A DNA stretch of 64,000 nucleotides, from assembly GCA_945910005.1 (NCBI GenBank), contig OX246747.1, positions 39,437,190 to 39,501,189 of the forward strand, written 5' to 3'. This DNA is from Isoperla grammatica (lineage: Eukaryota > Arthropoda > Insecta > Plecoptera > Perlodidae). The notes beneath the pieces were generated by a model. The model had not been told where the DNA came from and ran no database searches. It was given only the letters and a program-made list of their open reading frames with translations. Position 1 is the stretch's first letter, and every line of letters starts with the position of its first letter. Positions 1-10,652 of the stretch are shown piece after piece. A program made the position numbers and the translations under genes.

Positions 1-55
1 CAAGCTATTCGACGAATAAGTAGTTATTGGGGTTTTGTAAGACTGGACCTAAGAC
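1..55 (+). mobile_element. Fragment of a dispersed element (GACGAATAAGTAGTTAT family)
   Basis: CAAGCTATTCGACGAATAAG and GACTGGACCTAAG match segments at 21320-21346 plus 21630-21657, and on the other strand 50948-51010. It is cut by the window start. Confidence 0.65.
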
Positions 56-492
56 TTCTTCGAAGTATAAGATCTTGTCGTTGTCGTTGTAGTTGTGGTT
101 GTTGTTAAATACTCGCTCTTGCTTAAAATACCGTGGTATTGCCAGTGTAGTCATATTGAAGACGAGGCAACAAGTGGCGAAGTCACGTGACCCAGATGTC
201 GAGTACGTAAGGGGACTCCCCACGGCCTTGTAAAGGTGTTGAGGCAGGCACAGCCGGTGACATAACTCGGGCGGTGGGTTCTATGTTATTATGACGTCAT
301 GGCTCAATGTTTAAGCGGGGATCTCAAAAGGGAACGACCTTGCCACATCACGATATTCACTAAATATAGGTGATGTAACTCACGTGTTGCATGCGAGAGT
401 AGATTGATAAGTGGATTAGTTGCAGCACGCGATACTCTAAGTCTAATTTGTTTATTTACAATTTATAAAACATACATAATTACTATACTTGG

Positions 493-641
493 CCCAAGAT
501 TACCTTATACATGCTTTCGTCACAAGCGAGGCACTCATAGCCAACCAGCGAACCGCCCGAGACACACCCGCGCAAATACCGATCACTGATTGGCTACGAA
601 GTCGTCGCCTGTGACGAAAGCAGGTGTGTAAGGTAGTCTAA
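493..641 (+). mobile_element. MITE, GCTTTCGTCAC family
   Basis: Terminal inverted repeats: CCAAGATTACCTTATACATG then CTTTCGTCAC on the left, GTGACGAAAGCAGGTGTGTA then AGGTAGTCT on the right. Relatives lie at 9779-9925, 10111-10262, 18302-18463 and 57005-57080. Non-autonomous, no ORF. Confidence 0.75.
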
Positions 642-643
642 TA

Positions 644-803
644 CTTGTTGCACTACATGGACGTCGACGAGCGCCGGAAGTAGATGATCCGAAGAAGTTG
701 GAACCAACCGACTTCGGCGCTTGCAAGCGCCGCTTCACCCTGATTGGTCGGATCATCCACTTCCGGCGCTCGGCCCCCGTCGACGTCCATGTAGTGCAAC
801 AAG
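644..803 (+). mobile_element. Foldback element, ~160 bp
   Basis: The two arms CTTGTTGCACTACATGGACG and CGTCCATGTAGTGCAACAAG are exact reverse complements. Pairing continues through the CGCCGGAAGT / ACTTCCGGCG arms. It sits directly against the preceding MITE. Confidence 0.85.
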
Positions 804-1905
804 CATTATTGGGACAACTATATATTTGACTCTCAATGTGAAATGGCCAACGGCTGTATTAATGTGTCGTACATTAAATAATAGAGTAAACTGGCAAGCC
901 GGTTACCCATGTTTGTTACTAACTGATACTCCGCAGTCATATCAAAGATACGTGATCCTGTTATTTAAATGTCCTCGGGCAATGTGCCACCATTTCAACT
1001 GTCACTAAATACCAAAATGTCAAACATACGGAGACACCTTAGCTATCACAGTATTTTGGAGGTGTAGGTAGTCGGTAAAATAGAAACTGACATGACCTGA
1101 CTGGGGGAGTCGGACGCAAACACTGTTAAGTGTGAACCTAGACACAAGAGTGCTCAAACTTAAGTAACTACTTACAGGCTACTTAAGTACATATAGATAA
1201 GTAGTTAAGTATATGTACTTAAGCAGGAATGAAGTAATTATTTGTAACTACTTACACTTACATACTTATAAGTACATGCCCTAGGTAGATGATTGTTTCT
1301 GTGTGTCAGTTATCAGGCTGTGCACTTGAATATATACCCAAGCGCGAGGCCATGTGCGTGAGTGCGTGACTATACTCATTGCATAGTTGATACTCATTTC
1401 TCCCACGCTTACAAAGATCGCTGATAAGTCATTGATAATATAGTTCTAGCTATGACGTCACAGGAAATATTTCTTTGTGACGCGGGAACAAATCTCTATT
1501 AAATTGCTGTTTTCCGGGACGGTTGGAACAAACCTCTAAAACAGCTATTTTTGTGACTTTTGACACATGGTCGATCGAACAGTAGACTGTAAAACCGCAA
1601 TTTAAAATATATTGCTCTCTAGATACATATTTATAATATATGTTCCAAAACTGGACACACCCCATACGGTATTTCTGTAATGGGGCTTTGCACGCAAAGC
1701 TTGACGTAGAATGCGCCACCACCGTCCAAGCCCAAATCCATGGCCGGCTGGATGGGTAAATCAGCGCGGACAAGGTCTACTTGACCCATCCAGCAGGCTG
1801 TGATGGCAGCATTTTGCCAAAGACATTGAAATAGAAGTAGGGCCACCATAGTTCGAGCTAAGGTCCAGAGCTTCCTGGATGGGTAAATCAGCCCTTTTTC
1901 ATGGC
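804..1905. other. Intergenic, no gene seen
   Basis: Contains a cluster of ACTTAAGTA / TAAGTAGTTA inverted motifs at 1150-1275 and one TGACGTCA at 1453. The overlapping - strand open frames of 107 and 72 aa resemble nothing I know. Confidence 0.45.
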
Positions 1906-2084
1906 TAAAGCCTGTATTACACGGTCAAACCTTTTCATCCAACTCCTTGAATTCAAGAACAAAAGCGCATCAAAAACAGTCAGTATGTAGTCAAATACAA
2001 CAATAGGAATTATTTATTGATGCGCTTTTGTTCTTGAATTCAAGGAGTTGGATGAAAAAGTTTGACCGTGTAATACAGGCTTTA
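1906..2084 (+). mobile_element. MITE with long terminal inverted repeats
   Basis: Arms of about 65 bp: TAAAGCCTGTATTACACGGT on the left and ACCGTGTAATACAGGCTTTA on the right. TA at both ends suggests a Tc1/mariner-type insertion. A diverged copy lies at 6010-6174. Confidence 0.85.
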
Positions 2085-3826
2085 GTTATGCGGAGATTAA
2101 GTCGACCTTGTCTGAGGGCCGGGACGGTGCTGGCGCTGCTAGTGGAAAAAAGTTGCAGTGCAAAGCCCTGTAAATGTTTTAATACAATTTTCTCGTAATG
2201 TTTGTTTAATGATCCCTCAGTACATAATCCAGTGCGCAACAGGATACGCACTTGTGAACCGATATCTCACAAGATTAGCTGCCACTGTTGGTTCCCAGGA
2301 CCCGACTAAACAAGGCGGTGCATCATTAAGATCACGTCTAGACTATAGAAGGCTGTGTTCTGCATGCGGTGCATTTGCATTTAGAATGCACAAATTATTT
2401 AGATAACAATGCACACACCAAACAATAACAACCGTTACTTTCATTGCAATGTATTGCGTGCTTAATACGTGGACGACCTCAATGCGTTTATTAATGGTAT
2501 TTATAAGATTTAGGTCAAGACGGTTCCCGTGATTTGTTTGTATCAAATACGGTTTTGGCGAATAAATGTGAGATGTTCACACTTTTTGTAGAAATCATCC
2601 TGGAAGCATTGCCCCCACTTACAGCGCTATCTATTTGATAGCTTGAGTATCCAATAGACGATTTCAGAATTGGTCGTGATTAATTCTATCTAAGGATCCT
2701 TGATCAGTAATTCTGAAAAAGATCTATATTTCACAGACCTTCCAACCTTTCAATATTCAAAACTTAATGGTTTACTTCGATTTCGAAGTATTGACATTTT
2801 TTGTATATCCTTCTGCAACAAAATTGTAACGTAATTGTTATATTAAACAACGTTATTTATGATTAATTTATATATTACTCGTATTCTTTTACTCGTGAGA
2901 AAGTCAATTATATTTTCTGAAATTCTATTAAAATTTTGTAAAAATGTATAACGTTGCGTTATTGTTATGTTTAAACGTGCTTGATGTAGATTTAGAAAAC
3001 AGATTGTTCTCTCGTGTTTGTTTTGTACTAAACAAGTGAAACATTAGTCATAAAACGCACTAGTTAGTTTAGTTAATTGTGCTGGGATTGGCGAGATGTT
3101 ACTTTGATGTGTTCCCTGTTTTCTCCGCGGTAGTTGGAAGTGGTGTGAGAAACTTTCTTCCACGTTTATCATTGAAACTATTTTCTAAAATATGAAATTG
3201 AAATATTATTACATTGTAAACGTGATGTGTTAAATTGAAATTAAAATTCATTAACCTTATTGACATTATTTTAATTATTCAATGATTAATTAGTTCCCAT
3301 TTATATAAATATTAATTTAGAGTTGGCAATCTCTTACAAAATCCATGTAAAAACGATTTATTTTTGGATTTCTTTTAGTTTGTATAATCGATCAGAGCAA
3401 ATTTTCTTTCCGATAAAAACAAAGTTGTGGAGAGCGGAACTAAAAGGTCTTATAAAATGTTCACGACAAAGTTTAAAATATGTGTTGTTCTTGTTATTGC
3501 GTTGTACAGTCAAACGCAGTAAACATTATGACACATACGCACTTGTTCATTATTTGAAGAAAGATATCACAATCATAACAATGGTACACATTTCGTCATT
3601 TCTACTTTTCTCGCCTCACTTTTGTCTTTCTCATTATCAAGATCAAGTCTCCTTTATTTCTTTATCGACATTAAATTGAATTAATACATCGTTACTCTTA
3701 AGTGCTTTATAATTAATATTATTAAACGTAAAAACAAAACTAAATACTCGAAATTAACATAATATTCGAACAACAATTGGCGCTCATGAATAGAAAAGAA
3801 ATTATTTTTAATCGTTGGTGCTTGTT
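2085..3826. other. Intergenic, AT-rich, no gene seen
   Basis: A small fragment (GATTAATTCTATCTAAGGAT, about 2666-2706) matches the repeat family at 17319 and 20990. Open frames of 67-118 aa lack recognisable domains. Confidence 0.45.
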
Positions 3827-4090
3827 AGGGATGACGTCACTGCCTTAGTGTCCGGCTTGTTGTGAGAGAAGTGTTACGTCTGTTTAGGAGGCGGTGGGAA
3901 CAATGGCGGATTGGTGTAACAGTTCTCTCGTGAGATTCACATTGTGAGCGGCTTAACTGATAAAAGCCAAACTATCTGGTAGCTCATGCCCAGTACACGA
4001 AGACACGTGCAAGGAGGAACTTGATAATAATAATAATAATTACAATAATAATAATAATAATAGAAACAAGTTTTGTTAATTTATTTAAAG
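3827..4090 (+). promoter_or_regulatory. FAR upstream region, probable promoter/5' UTR
   Basis: Holds a CRE-like TGACGTCA at 3832-3839, a GC-richer stretch with GGAGGCGGTGGGAACAATGG, an E-box CACGTG at about 4005, and a (TAA)n run at 4025-4063. No clear TATA box or initiator is visible. Assignment rests on position just before the first FAR exon. Confidence 0.4.
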
Positions 4091-4123
4091 ATGGCGGCGG
4101 GCAGCAGTTGTGACGACATAAAG
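4091..4123 (+). CDS. FAR: FAR exon 1 (start codon)
   Basis: Encodes MAAGSSCDDIK, then donor GTAGGC. It joins in phase 0 to exon 2. ATG context is AAAG-ATG-G. No other in-frame ATG close upstream of exon 2 gives a clean donor. The exon is short and unconserved, so it is the least certain one. Confidence 0.7.
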
Positions 4124-7100
4124 GTAGGCACCGGTTCGATCTAACGATAATGTTTTGTTTTTTTTAATTATTCAGAGTTTTGTAGTGTTTGTTTGTCTTG
4201 CATTATTTCAAGTCTTTTAAGCAACGCACGTTTAATATTTTTTAATTTTTCAATGGAATTTCGAAATATTGTAGCCTATATAATTAGTTTTGAATTGTAC
4301 TTATACTGTTGTTGTTTTTGCAATTTACGATCTTTTTTCAAGTTTTGTTTGGATTGTTGAGGTTCCTTTAAATGAATTTTAAAATTAAATTTTTGTTTTG
4401 TGTTCGTAAAATATTTAAAGGATGACGTATTACTTTTTGATACATTTTTTTCATCTACACTCAAAATATTGTGTTCCGTTTTTACTTTAAAATATTTCTA
4501 CTTTAAAACTCTTTCCTCCTAATGTTTACCTCATTCTTTAACTCATAACAGAATTCGACGTCATATGTGTGACATAAAGCCCTTGTTGCCATTTATCCAC
4601 ATTACCGAAATCCAGTCTGGCGGAAATACAAAATGGCCACCGAATTGTTGAATCTTATGTTAATAAAATGTATAATATCAACCTTTGCTACATATTATAT
4701 TTATTTGAGCTTAAAGTGTTAAAAATAAGAGATTGTAATAGGTAGTTGTGTTTGCTGCAGCCCCCGGGCACAGTGGCGGACTGGTACGCGGGGCGCACTA
4801 TCCTTGTGACGGGGGGGACCGGCTTCATGGGCAAAGTCCTCCTGGAGAAACTCCTGCGCTCCTGTTCCGACCTCAAGCGAATACTCGTCCTGGTGAGGCC
4901 TAAGAGAGGCACCGACCCGCACCACCGCATTCAACAGATGCTGCTGCTGCCGGTAAGTGTAGTCCAACTACCTAGCCGACATGTCGATACAGTAGACAGC
5001 TTCTTTATCGACACACATTCTTCGTTGTATATCTTTCGAGGTCCAAAAAATACGGTCGTTTTAACTACCCCTTACTCTTTCATCTATTTCGTCAGACATT
5101 CACTCTAGCTATGATTGAAATGTGAGATAATGCAACTCCATGGAGAATGCTAGAACCAAAGTGGTTATTATTGTTGTTGTTGTAGTTGTTTGACAAGCTC
5201 CGCGCCTCGACCCCCGAGGTATTCTCCAAGCTATCTGCCGTGGAGGGAGACGTCATCAAGCCCGACCTAGGCCTCCTAGATACAGACCGTAAGATGATGT
5301 TGTTGTTGTTGTAGTTGTTTGACAAGCTGCGCGCCTCGACCCCCGAGGTATTCTCCAAGCTGTCTGCCGTAGAGGGAGATATCATCAAGCCCGACCTAGG
5401 CCTACTGGATACAGACCGTAAGATGATCGTGGAGGAGGTGTCTGTCGTGTTCCACTGCGCAGCGTCACTGCACATGGAGACCGGCTTCAAGAGGGCGGTG
5501 GAGAACAATGTCCTGTCCACCCTGCGCCTTCTGGATCTCGCCGAGGAGATGTCGCAGCTGCAGGTGATGTGACAGGCGGTGACTCTCTTATGCCCGGGAC
5601 TTATGAAATATTTTAGTTTATATTCACGTGACGTCATTGTTGGCGGCCATATTCCCGTACATGAGGTATTGCAGTTCCTACACATAGCGGCCACCATCCC
5701 GTACACGAAGTCATTGTTGTAGACAAACAAATGACTGTATTGCATACCAAGAATACACACTTGTTGTTCATCGTTGTCACAGCGCTTCCCATTCATTGTT
5801 GCCAAGGTGAAAACGACTTGGTTCAATATTTAGTATATTCATAATACCCACATTAAACGATTCAGGGCCGGTATTTCAATGTCCAGTTAAAATCTACTTT
5901 TCAGTTAAATTGTTCTCACCATGACAACGGCCAATAGAAATTCACCAAACTGGGCTTACCTGACAGTTAAATTGTATACCAAGACTGAAGAACTGAACAT
6001 TGAAATTAGGGGCATCAATACTTTCGTCAAACTTATTGAATTCAAGGACAAAAAGGCATCAATTATTAGAAGCTATATTGTTGCAGTTATTTACCGAACT
6101 GTTTTTGATTCGCTTTTGTTCTTGAATTCAATAAGTTTGACGAAAGTATTGAGTCGTGTAATGTAGGCTTTACACTAGGAAAACGCTCTGTTTGACGCGT
6201 TGATAAGCGAGCGCGTCAATATCTACGAACTTTCTGGCGAAAAGACTTCAATGCTAATACAAACAACAATTAACAACAATTCAAGAATGCGCATTGCAAA
6301 ATTTTTTCTAATTTCCATAGCTATTATACTTCCCGACATTGTTGGATGCAGTGCAATGTGCGTTGCTAAGAATTTTTGCTGTCATGTTTTCGCCGCGGTC
6401 CGCCACCGTTACTAACACTTATTGACAGCAATAGAAATGTAATTTCTGCCTCTAATACGTATTGGATCGCGTTTACATTAGTATATTCGTGACCGGACAA
6501 AAATTTACTATAAGATAGCCACCTCACATTTTGCCGTTACTGCGTTTTAGAAAAATATTTTCGAGTAACTTTCGTGTAACTTTGCCAATATTTATCAGAT
6601 CGCCATAACATTAACATATTCGTGACCGGAAAAATCTGTAAAAAAATCTGGCTATCTCACATTTTGCCGCCATTTTGTTTCAGAAAAATATTTTGCAGTA
6701 ACTATGGTGTAACTTTGTAACTTTTCGAACGATTTTGCCTCAAAACTATACACCTTCAATCCACATCGAAGCTTGTGGATGGTCCAAATTTCAAGTTGAT
6801 CGGACTTTCCGTTCGACCGCTATCGACAGACATAAAAACAAAAAAAAAAAAAAAACAAAAACAAACAAAAAAAAAAAAAAAAAAACAGAATGAAGTGCCA
6901 TAAGAGTCAAGTGGAAACGCTCGCTTCGCTCGCTTAACCAGGCATAAAACAACTATTTATTCTTTAAAATCTTGTATATCTGTTTTAGACAATTCAACTA
7001 TCTATAGCTCACAAATTCTTAGTTTAGATGATAAATAACGAACGTACGAAGTTACAATCAACCATGTTTGTTGCACTTGCAGGTATTCTTGCACTTGTCC

Positions 7101-8864
7101 ACCATGTTCTGTCAGTGCGAGCAACAGGAAGTAGGGGAGGTTATCTACCCCCCTCCCGCCTCCCCCTACGAGATCATCAAGATGGTCAACTCTATGGACG
7201 AACAGGCCCTCGAAGATTTAGTACCTAGGTAAGAAACTGTTGCCTCCTTCACTCGGTGGCGGTGCGGTCAACTGTTTTGAGCCAAAGTGCGTGACGTGTT
7301 TGTGCTTGTTACCCACAGCCTGCTCGGCGACCACCCCAACATCTACACCTACTCGAAACGTCTGGCGGAAACAGTAGTGCACGAGCGGAGCGGTAAAGTG
7401 CCGGCGGTCGTCGTGAGGCCATCTATCGGTAAATACTGCAACTAACTCCAAACAATATCTTTCTCAGCGATAATGTGAACTAGAAGTTAAGACGACCTAC
7501 GTCAGTCGTAATTCGTATATCAAGGTGATTCGAGAGCACGACTATCTTCCTCAGACGCGAGGGGAGTACGTATGCACGTAGCTGTTTTTTGTTTATGACC
7601 ATGGGTGTTTTTCGTGTGCCTTTTTCATTGTACTTCTCATATTTGGGGTGGTTTGGATGTGCTAACCCGTTTCTGCAAGCCGGCCTCATATATAATGCGC
7701 ATTCAAGTGCATTTGAGTTCGCATTAGGGCTAAGCGGCCTATGTTAGTCCGCCTTGACGCCGGGTGAATGCATGTTACAGTGATGCCAGCATGGCGGGAC
7801 CCTCTACCCGGCTGGGTAGACTCCCTCAATGGCCCTGTGGGTATCCTGGTGGGCCTGGGCAAGGGAGTGCTGCGCTCTATGATGGCCGGCGAGAACGTCA
7901 ACGCGGAAGTGATCCCAGTCGACATCGCCATCAACGCTCTCGTCACCATAGCGTGGACAGTCGGAACTAGCAAGAAGTGAGTCAAAGGAGCACATACGTG
8001 AAAATATTAAATTAAATCAACTTGTTGCAATGTATTTACAGTTTGATAAATGTGAAGAGTTTCGTTGTGCGCCGTCGCGTTCTCGAGTAATTAGACGTCG
8101 ACTTAGCGTTATCCTGCGTGGTGACGTCACAGGGGCGTGTCAACCCAGCGGTCACCGTCACCGTCAGTACAGCCGGTTCTAAACATCGTGTGCCTTCAAC
8201 GCCTGCACTCTTACTTATGAACTATACAACGCGAGAGCCCACAAAAAGGGTTGACAAAGACAATTCTGCCAATGCCATCTGCATTTTTAAGCTAAAAACT
8301 AAAATAGTAAATAATAAAGAAATACATTTAAAACTAAAGACATGAAATCGTTTAAAAATTGAAATGTTTGTCACGACACGAGTTTGAAAATCTTCGCTGA
8401 ACCAAAGCGTGTGGAATTGCGCAACTCCTTTCCGTCAAGCCGACGAGTCTAGCCCCCGCAATGACGTCATTGTTACCCTGCAGGGTCGCCGATGTCCCCG
8501 TCTACAACCTCACGCAGGGGTCCACCGTCCCCATCACGTGGGGTGAGATCAAGGACAAGGGTTGCCGCGTCATAGCGAGTCTAGCCCCCTAATGACGTCA
8601 TTGTTACCCTGCAGGGTCGCCGATGTCCCCGTCTACAACCTCACGCAGGGGTCCACCGTCCCCATCACGTGGGGCGAGATCAAGGACAAGGGTGTCCGCG
8701 TCATAGCGGAGTATCCCTTCGAGGGCACCGTGTGGTACCCTGACTGTCGCATCAGAACCAACAGGTTGCTGCATACACTTGTCGTCTTGCTGCTGCACTA
8801 CCTGCCGGCCTACTGCATAGACCTGTTGCTACTGATGCTGGGCCAGAAGAGATTGTAAGTCTCC

Positions 8865-8896
<32 letters not shown>

Positions 8897-10647
8897 TTTT
8901 CTCTTTCTACATTTATTAATTTATTAATTATTTCTTTTTGTAATTATTCCAGTCGAGGTTGGGTCCCTCCTATGCCCGCAAAGAGGGCCCTCATGCATCT
9001 CTTGTAATCCGTTCCTACATTCGTTTGTCAAACCATTCCGGCTCTCTATCTCATCTAACCGCCCAACCCCTCTACTTTCTACCACTATTCTGTTGTGTCT
9101 AATGGCGTTTTTCAATGCTTGCACTGAGTGCGTCTATTTTATTGTTCTATTATTGTTAAGGGTGCTTTAAGTGCGGTCCGCTATATATGTGTGAACCACT
9201 ATTTACAGCATGGTGCGACTGCAGAAGCGCATCAGTGCCGGCATGCGAGTGCTCGAGTACTTCTCGTTGCGTCAGTGGAACTTTGTGAACAGCAACTTCC
9301 TCGGGCTGGAGGCCTCACTGTGCGAGGAGGATCGCGTCACTTTCCACATGAGGATAGACCGGGAGGTGGACAAGGACGCGTTCATACGAGACATCGTGTT
9401 GGGAGCCAGACTGTACTGCATGAAGGAACCGCTGACGTCACTGCCCAGGGCCAGAACACATGTGGCCATGTGAGTGTGTTGCCGTCACTTGTTTTCATTT
9501 AAACTACCTGTAGCTACCATCTGAGTATTGACATTGCCAATAGTTCTCTATAGTTGAGAAACTGTAAGAATGACGGCCCCCTCCTTATCCCCTCCACTGC
9601 TACACGACCCCCCTCAACTCCATGAAACAACAAACTCAACAACTGAAACAATCTGATTCTCCGTTACGTATTTCATTTTATCAGGTTGTCACGGTGTTGA
9701 GGGGGGGTCGGGTAGCTGTGGAGGGGATATGGAGGACGCCGTCATTCTTACAGTTTCTTTTAGTAGCTATAGTTGTCGTACAACATCTTCGGTAATGCTT
9801 CCGTCACGGGTCGGGTGAGCGGCAGCCAACCAGCGGCCGTGGCTAATTTAAATACCTGCTCGGGTTGGCCGAGACCGTAAACACGTCATTGATTGATGAC
9901 GAAAGCATTACCGAAGTTGTTGTAAGACGATGTGTACATGTGAGCATTGGCCGCAGACAATTCAGGAACATTATGTGTCTCTGAAAATAGTTGTAGCTGG
10001 GTGATTGTTTAGTGAAGGTGTCGGAACACGACTTCTTGCGAAGTAACTGAAGAATAATGAAGAACAAGAAGATTTGACGCTCGCTTACGTAGCTACTATA
10101 TATATACTAGTCCCAAAGCAACCTTACCGATACATCATCACATACGAGTAACTCGTGATCAACCAATCAGCGATCGGTATTTGAAGTGGGGGGCTCGCTG
10201 TTTGGGCAACGTATCACTCGTCTATGACGTATAAGCGACTGTAAGGGTGGTTCGAGACAAGTATATATCTGAAACTCCATATTGTGTTTTGAGTATATGA
10301 AACATGACATATTGTTGATTTTACATTGATTAGGCTAATTAGTTAGGCTTATAAATTCAACTTCGTCATATCTTCTCTAGTACTGATAATCATGCCATAA
10401 AAATACCCAGATTTTGGTGTATTACAAGATGATTAGATGATTTGGAGTTTAGCTTTATGTTGGGTAGGATCGTTTACAATCTAACCTTTCTGTCATCCGG
10501 TTTCCCATAATGTGTTATCAGATAATGTTAATCATGAGCCGGCTTGGTTCCAGGTTGTATTACGTCCACAAGGCGACGGTGTTCGCCCTTTACGCCCTCC
10601 TCGGCTGGCTGGTCTTTCACGCCCTCGCGTGGGCGATGACGTCATAG
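4091..10647 (+). CDS. FAR: Fatty acyl-CoA reductase, complete, 9 exons
   Basis: Family reaction: NADPH-dependent reduction of long-chain acyl-CoA to fatty alcohol, usually at the ER or peroxisome membrane, feeding wax, cuticular lipid or pheromone pathways. Exons: 4091-4123, 4761-4952, 5315-5563, 7083-7228, 7319-7428, 7781-7976, 8615-8854, 9209-9469, 10554-10647. All introns are GT-AG, the phases join, and the total is 1521 nt (506 aa plus stop), the usual FAR length. Visible parts: Rossmann motif TGGTGFMG (residues 28-35), catalytic YTYSK (216-220), PGWVDSLNGP after it, the FAR_C region starting at MVRLQKRISAGM, and a C-terminal hydrophobic segment. The start at 4091 is the first ATG that splices in frame to the Rossmann exon. 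Exons 3 and 7 each have a partial upstream duplicate. The gene is tail to tail with ELOVL-A. Substrate chain length cannot be read from the sequence. Confidence 0.93.
4124..4760 (+). other. FAR intron 1
   Basis: T-rich intron with a normal acceptor; no embedded element recognised. Confidence 0.7.
4761..4952 (+). CDS. FAR: FAR exon 2, NADP(H)-binding motif
   Basis: Acceptor TTTGCTGCAG, donor GTAAGT, 64 codons in phase 0. It carries AGRTILVTGGTGFMGKVLLE, the glycine-rich dinucleotide-binding loop of the NAD_binding_4 fold, followed by ILVLVRPKRG, where the basic residues fit NADPH preference. Confidence 0.92.
5186..5297 (+). pseudogene. Partial upstream duplicate of FAR exon 3
   Basis: A copy of the TTGTTGTTG...TAG acceptor and the first ~37 codons of exon 3, offset 129 bp from the real exon. 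It differs at seven positions over ~112 bp; six are third codon positions and one is first position (Val/Ile). The copy ends at GATGAT, where the next TTG-rich acceptor begins, so reading through hits TAG. An internal ACC|GTAAGA could act as a weak donor. Either a fairly old duplication kept under coding constraint, or two alleles joined by the assembler. Confidence 0.8.
5315..5563 (+). CDS. FAR: FAR exon 3
   Basis: 83 codons, phase 0 at both ends, acceptor in a TTG repeat ending TAG, donor CAG|GTGATG. It contains LFDKLRASTPEVF, VEGDIIKPDLGL and VSVVFHCAASLHM, the typical FAR segment after the Rossmann loop, then AVENNVLSTLRLLDLA. Confidence 0.92.
6010..6174 (+). mobile_element. Diverged MITE copy in FAR intron 3
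   Basis: Inverted arms CTTTCGTCAAACTTATTGAA and TTCAATAAGTTTGACGAAAG. The internal AAGGCATCAA / TTCGCTTTTG parts resemble the element at 1906-2084. Confidence 0.75.
6455..6900 (+). repeat. Two diverged ~125-bp repeats and an A-rich tail in FAR intron 3
   Basis: Both copies hold ATATTCGTGACCGGA, CTCACATTTTGCCG and AGAAAAATATTTT. They are followed by TTTCAAGTTGATCGGAC and a long A/C-broken poly-A, which may be the 3' end of a retroelement. Confidence 0.6.
7083..7228 (+). CDS. FAR: FAR exon 4
   Basis: Acceptor CTTGCAG, donor AG|GTAAGA, 146 bp, leaving two nucleotides of a split Ser codon. Encodes VFLHLSTMFCQCEQQEV and EVIYPPPASPYEIIKMV, matching the FAR stretch usually reading HVSTAYCNC...EEVIYPPP. 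Confidence 0.92.
7319..7428 (+). CDS. FAR: FAR exon 5, catalytic Tyr-Lys
   Basis: 110 bp, acceptor ACCCACAG, donor CG|GTAAAT. Encodes LLGDHPNIYTYSKRLAETVV with the YxxxK catalytic pair, then KVPAVVVRPSI. Confidence 0.93.
7429..7780 (+). other. FAR intron 5
   Basis: No repeat or gene recognised. Confidence 0.6.
7781..7976 (+). CDS. FAR: FAR exon 6
   Basis: 196 bp, acceptor CATGTTACAG, donor AA|GTGAGT. Encodes VMPAWRDPLPGWVDSLNGP, GILVGLGKGVLRSMM and VIPVDIAINALVTIAW, a highly conserved FAR block ending the reductase domain core. Confidence 0.93.
7977..8483 (+). other. FAR intron 6
   Basis: Ordinary sequence with TGACGTCA at 8122 and 8462; the latter lies in the duplicated unit before the exon 7 acceptor. 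Confidence 0.6.
8484..8575 (+). pseudogene. Partial upstream duplicate of FAR exon 7
   Basis: A copy of the acceptor (TTACCCTGCAG) and the first ~90 bp of exon 7, offset 131 bp from the real exon. It has a TG/GT dinucleotide swap (GGTTGCCGC against GGTGTCCGC) and one synonymous C/T change. The copy runs into AGTCTAGCCCCCTAA, an in-frame stop, so splicing to this acceptor without skipping would truncate FAR. Confidence 0.85.
8615..8854 (+). CDS. FAR: FAR exon 7
   Basis: 240 bp, acceptor CCCTGCAG, donor TT|GTAAGT. Encodes VADVPVYNLTQGSTVPITWG, EYPFEGTVWYPDCRI and RLLHTLVVLLLHYLPAYCID, the FAR region with the first hydrophobic stretch before FAR_C. A long CT-repeat begins 8 bp after the donor. 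Confidence 0.93.
8855..9208 (+). other. FAR intron 7 with a CT-repeat after the donor
   Basis: A CT-rich microsatellite at about 8862-8908 begins 8 bp after the donor. The rest is unremarkable. Confidence 0.7.
9209..9469 (+). CDS. FAR: FAR exon 8, FAR_C domain
   Basis: 261 bp, acceptor ATTTACAG, donor AT|GTGAGT. Encodes FMVRLQKRISAGMRVLEYFS, the FAR_C signature, then RDIVLGARLYCMKE and LPRARTHVAM, the usual end of FAR_C. Confidence 0.93.
9549..9771 (+). mobile_element. Foldback MITE in FAR intron 8
   Basis: Arms GAAACTGTAAGAATGACGGC and CCGTCATTCTTACAGTTTC, continuing through matching CCCCTCCAC / GTGGAGGGG and CCCCCCTCAAC / GTTGAGGGGG pieces, with CTATAG at both ends. Confidence 0.85.
9779..9925 (+). 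mobile_element. MITE, GCTTTCGTCA family, FAR intron 8
   Basis: Inverted ends ACAACATCTTCGGTAATGCT and AGCATTACCGAAGTTGTTGT. It lies only ~8 bp from the foldback MITE before it. Confidence 0.8.
10111..10262 (+). mobile_element. Decayed MITE, GCTTTCGTCA family, FAR intron 8
   Basis: CCCAAAGCAACCTTACCGAT on the left, TGTAAGGGTGGTTCGAGAC on the right, with the shared core CAATCAGCGATCGGTATTTG. Confidence 0.6.
10554..10647 (+). CDS. FAR: FAR exon 9, C-terminal membrane segment
   Basis: Acceptor TTGGTTCCAG. Encodes LYYVHKATVFALYALLGWLV, then FHALAWAMTS and TAG at 10645-10647. The hydrophobic stretch fits the C-terminal anchor of insect FARs. The last codons lie in a TGACGTCA motif and a 79-bp minisatellite starts 6 bp after the stop. 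Confidence 0.88.
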
Positions 10648-10652
10648 TCTGT

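Noticed and set aside
5092..5826. 244-aa open frame on the - strand
   Set aside because: It is antisense to FAR exon 3 and its duplicate. Its internal repeat mirrors the exon duplication, and it has no known domain.
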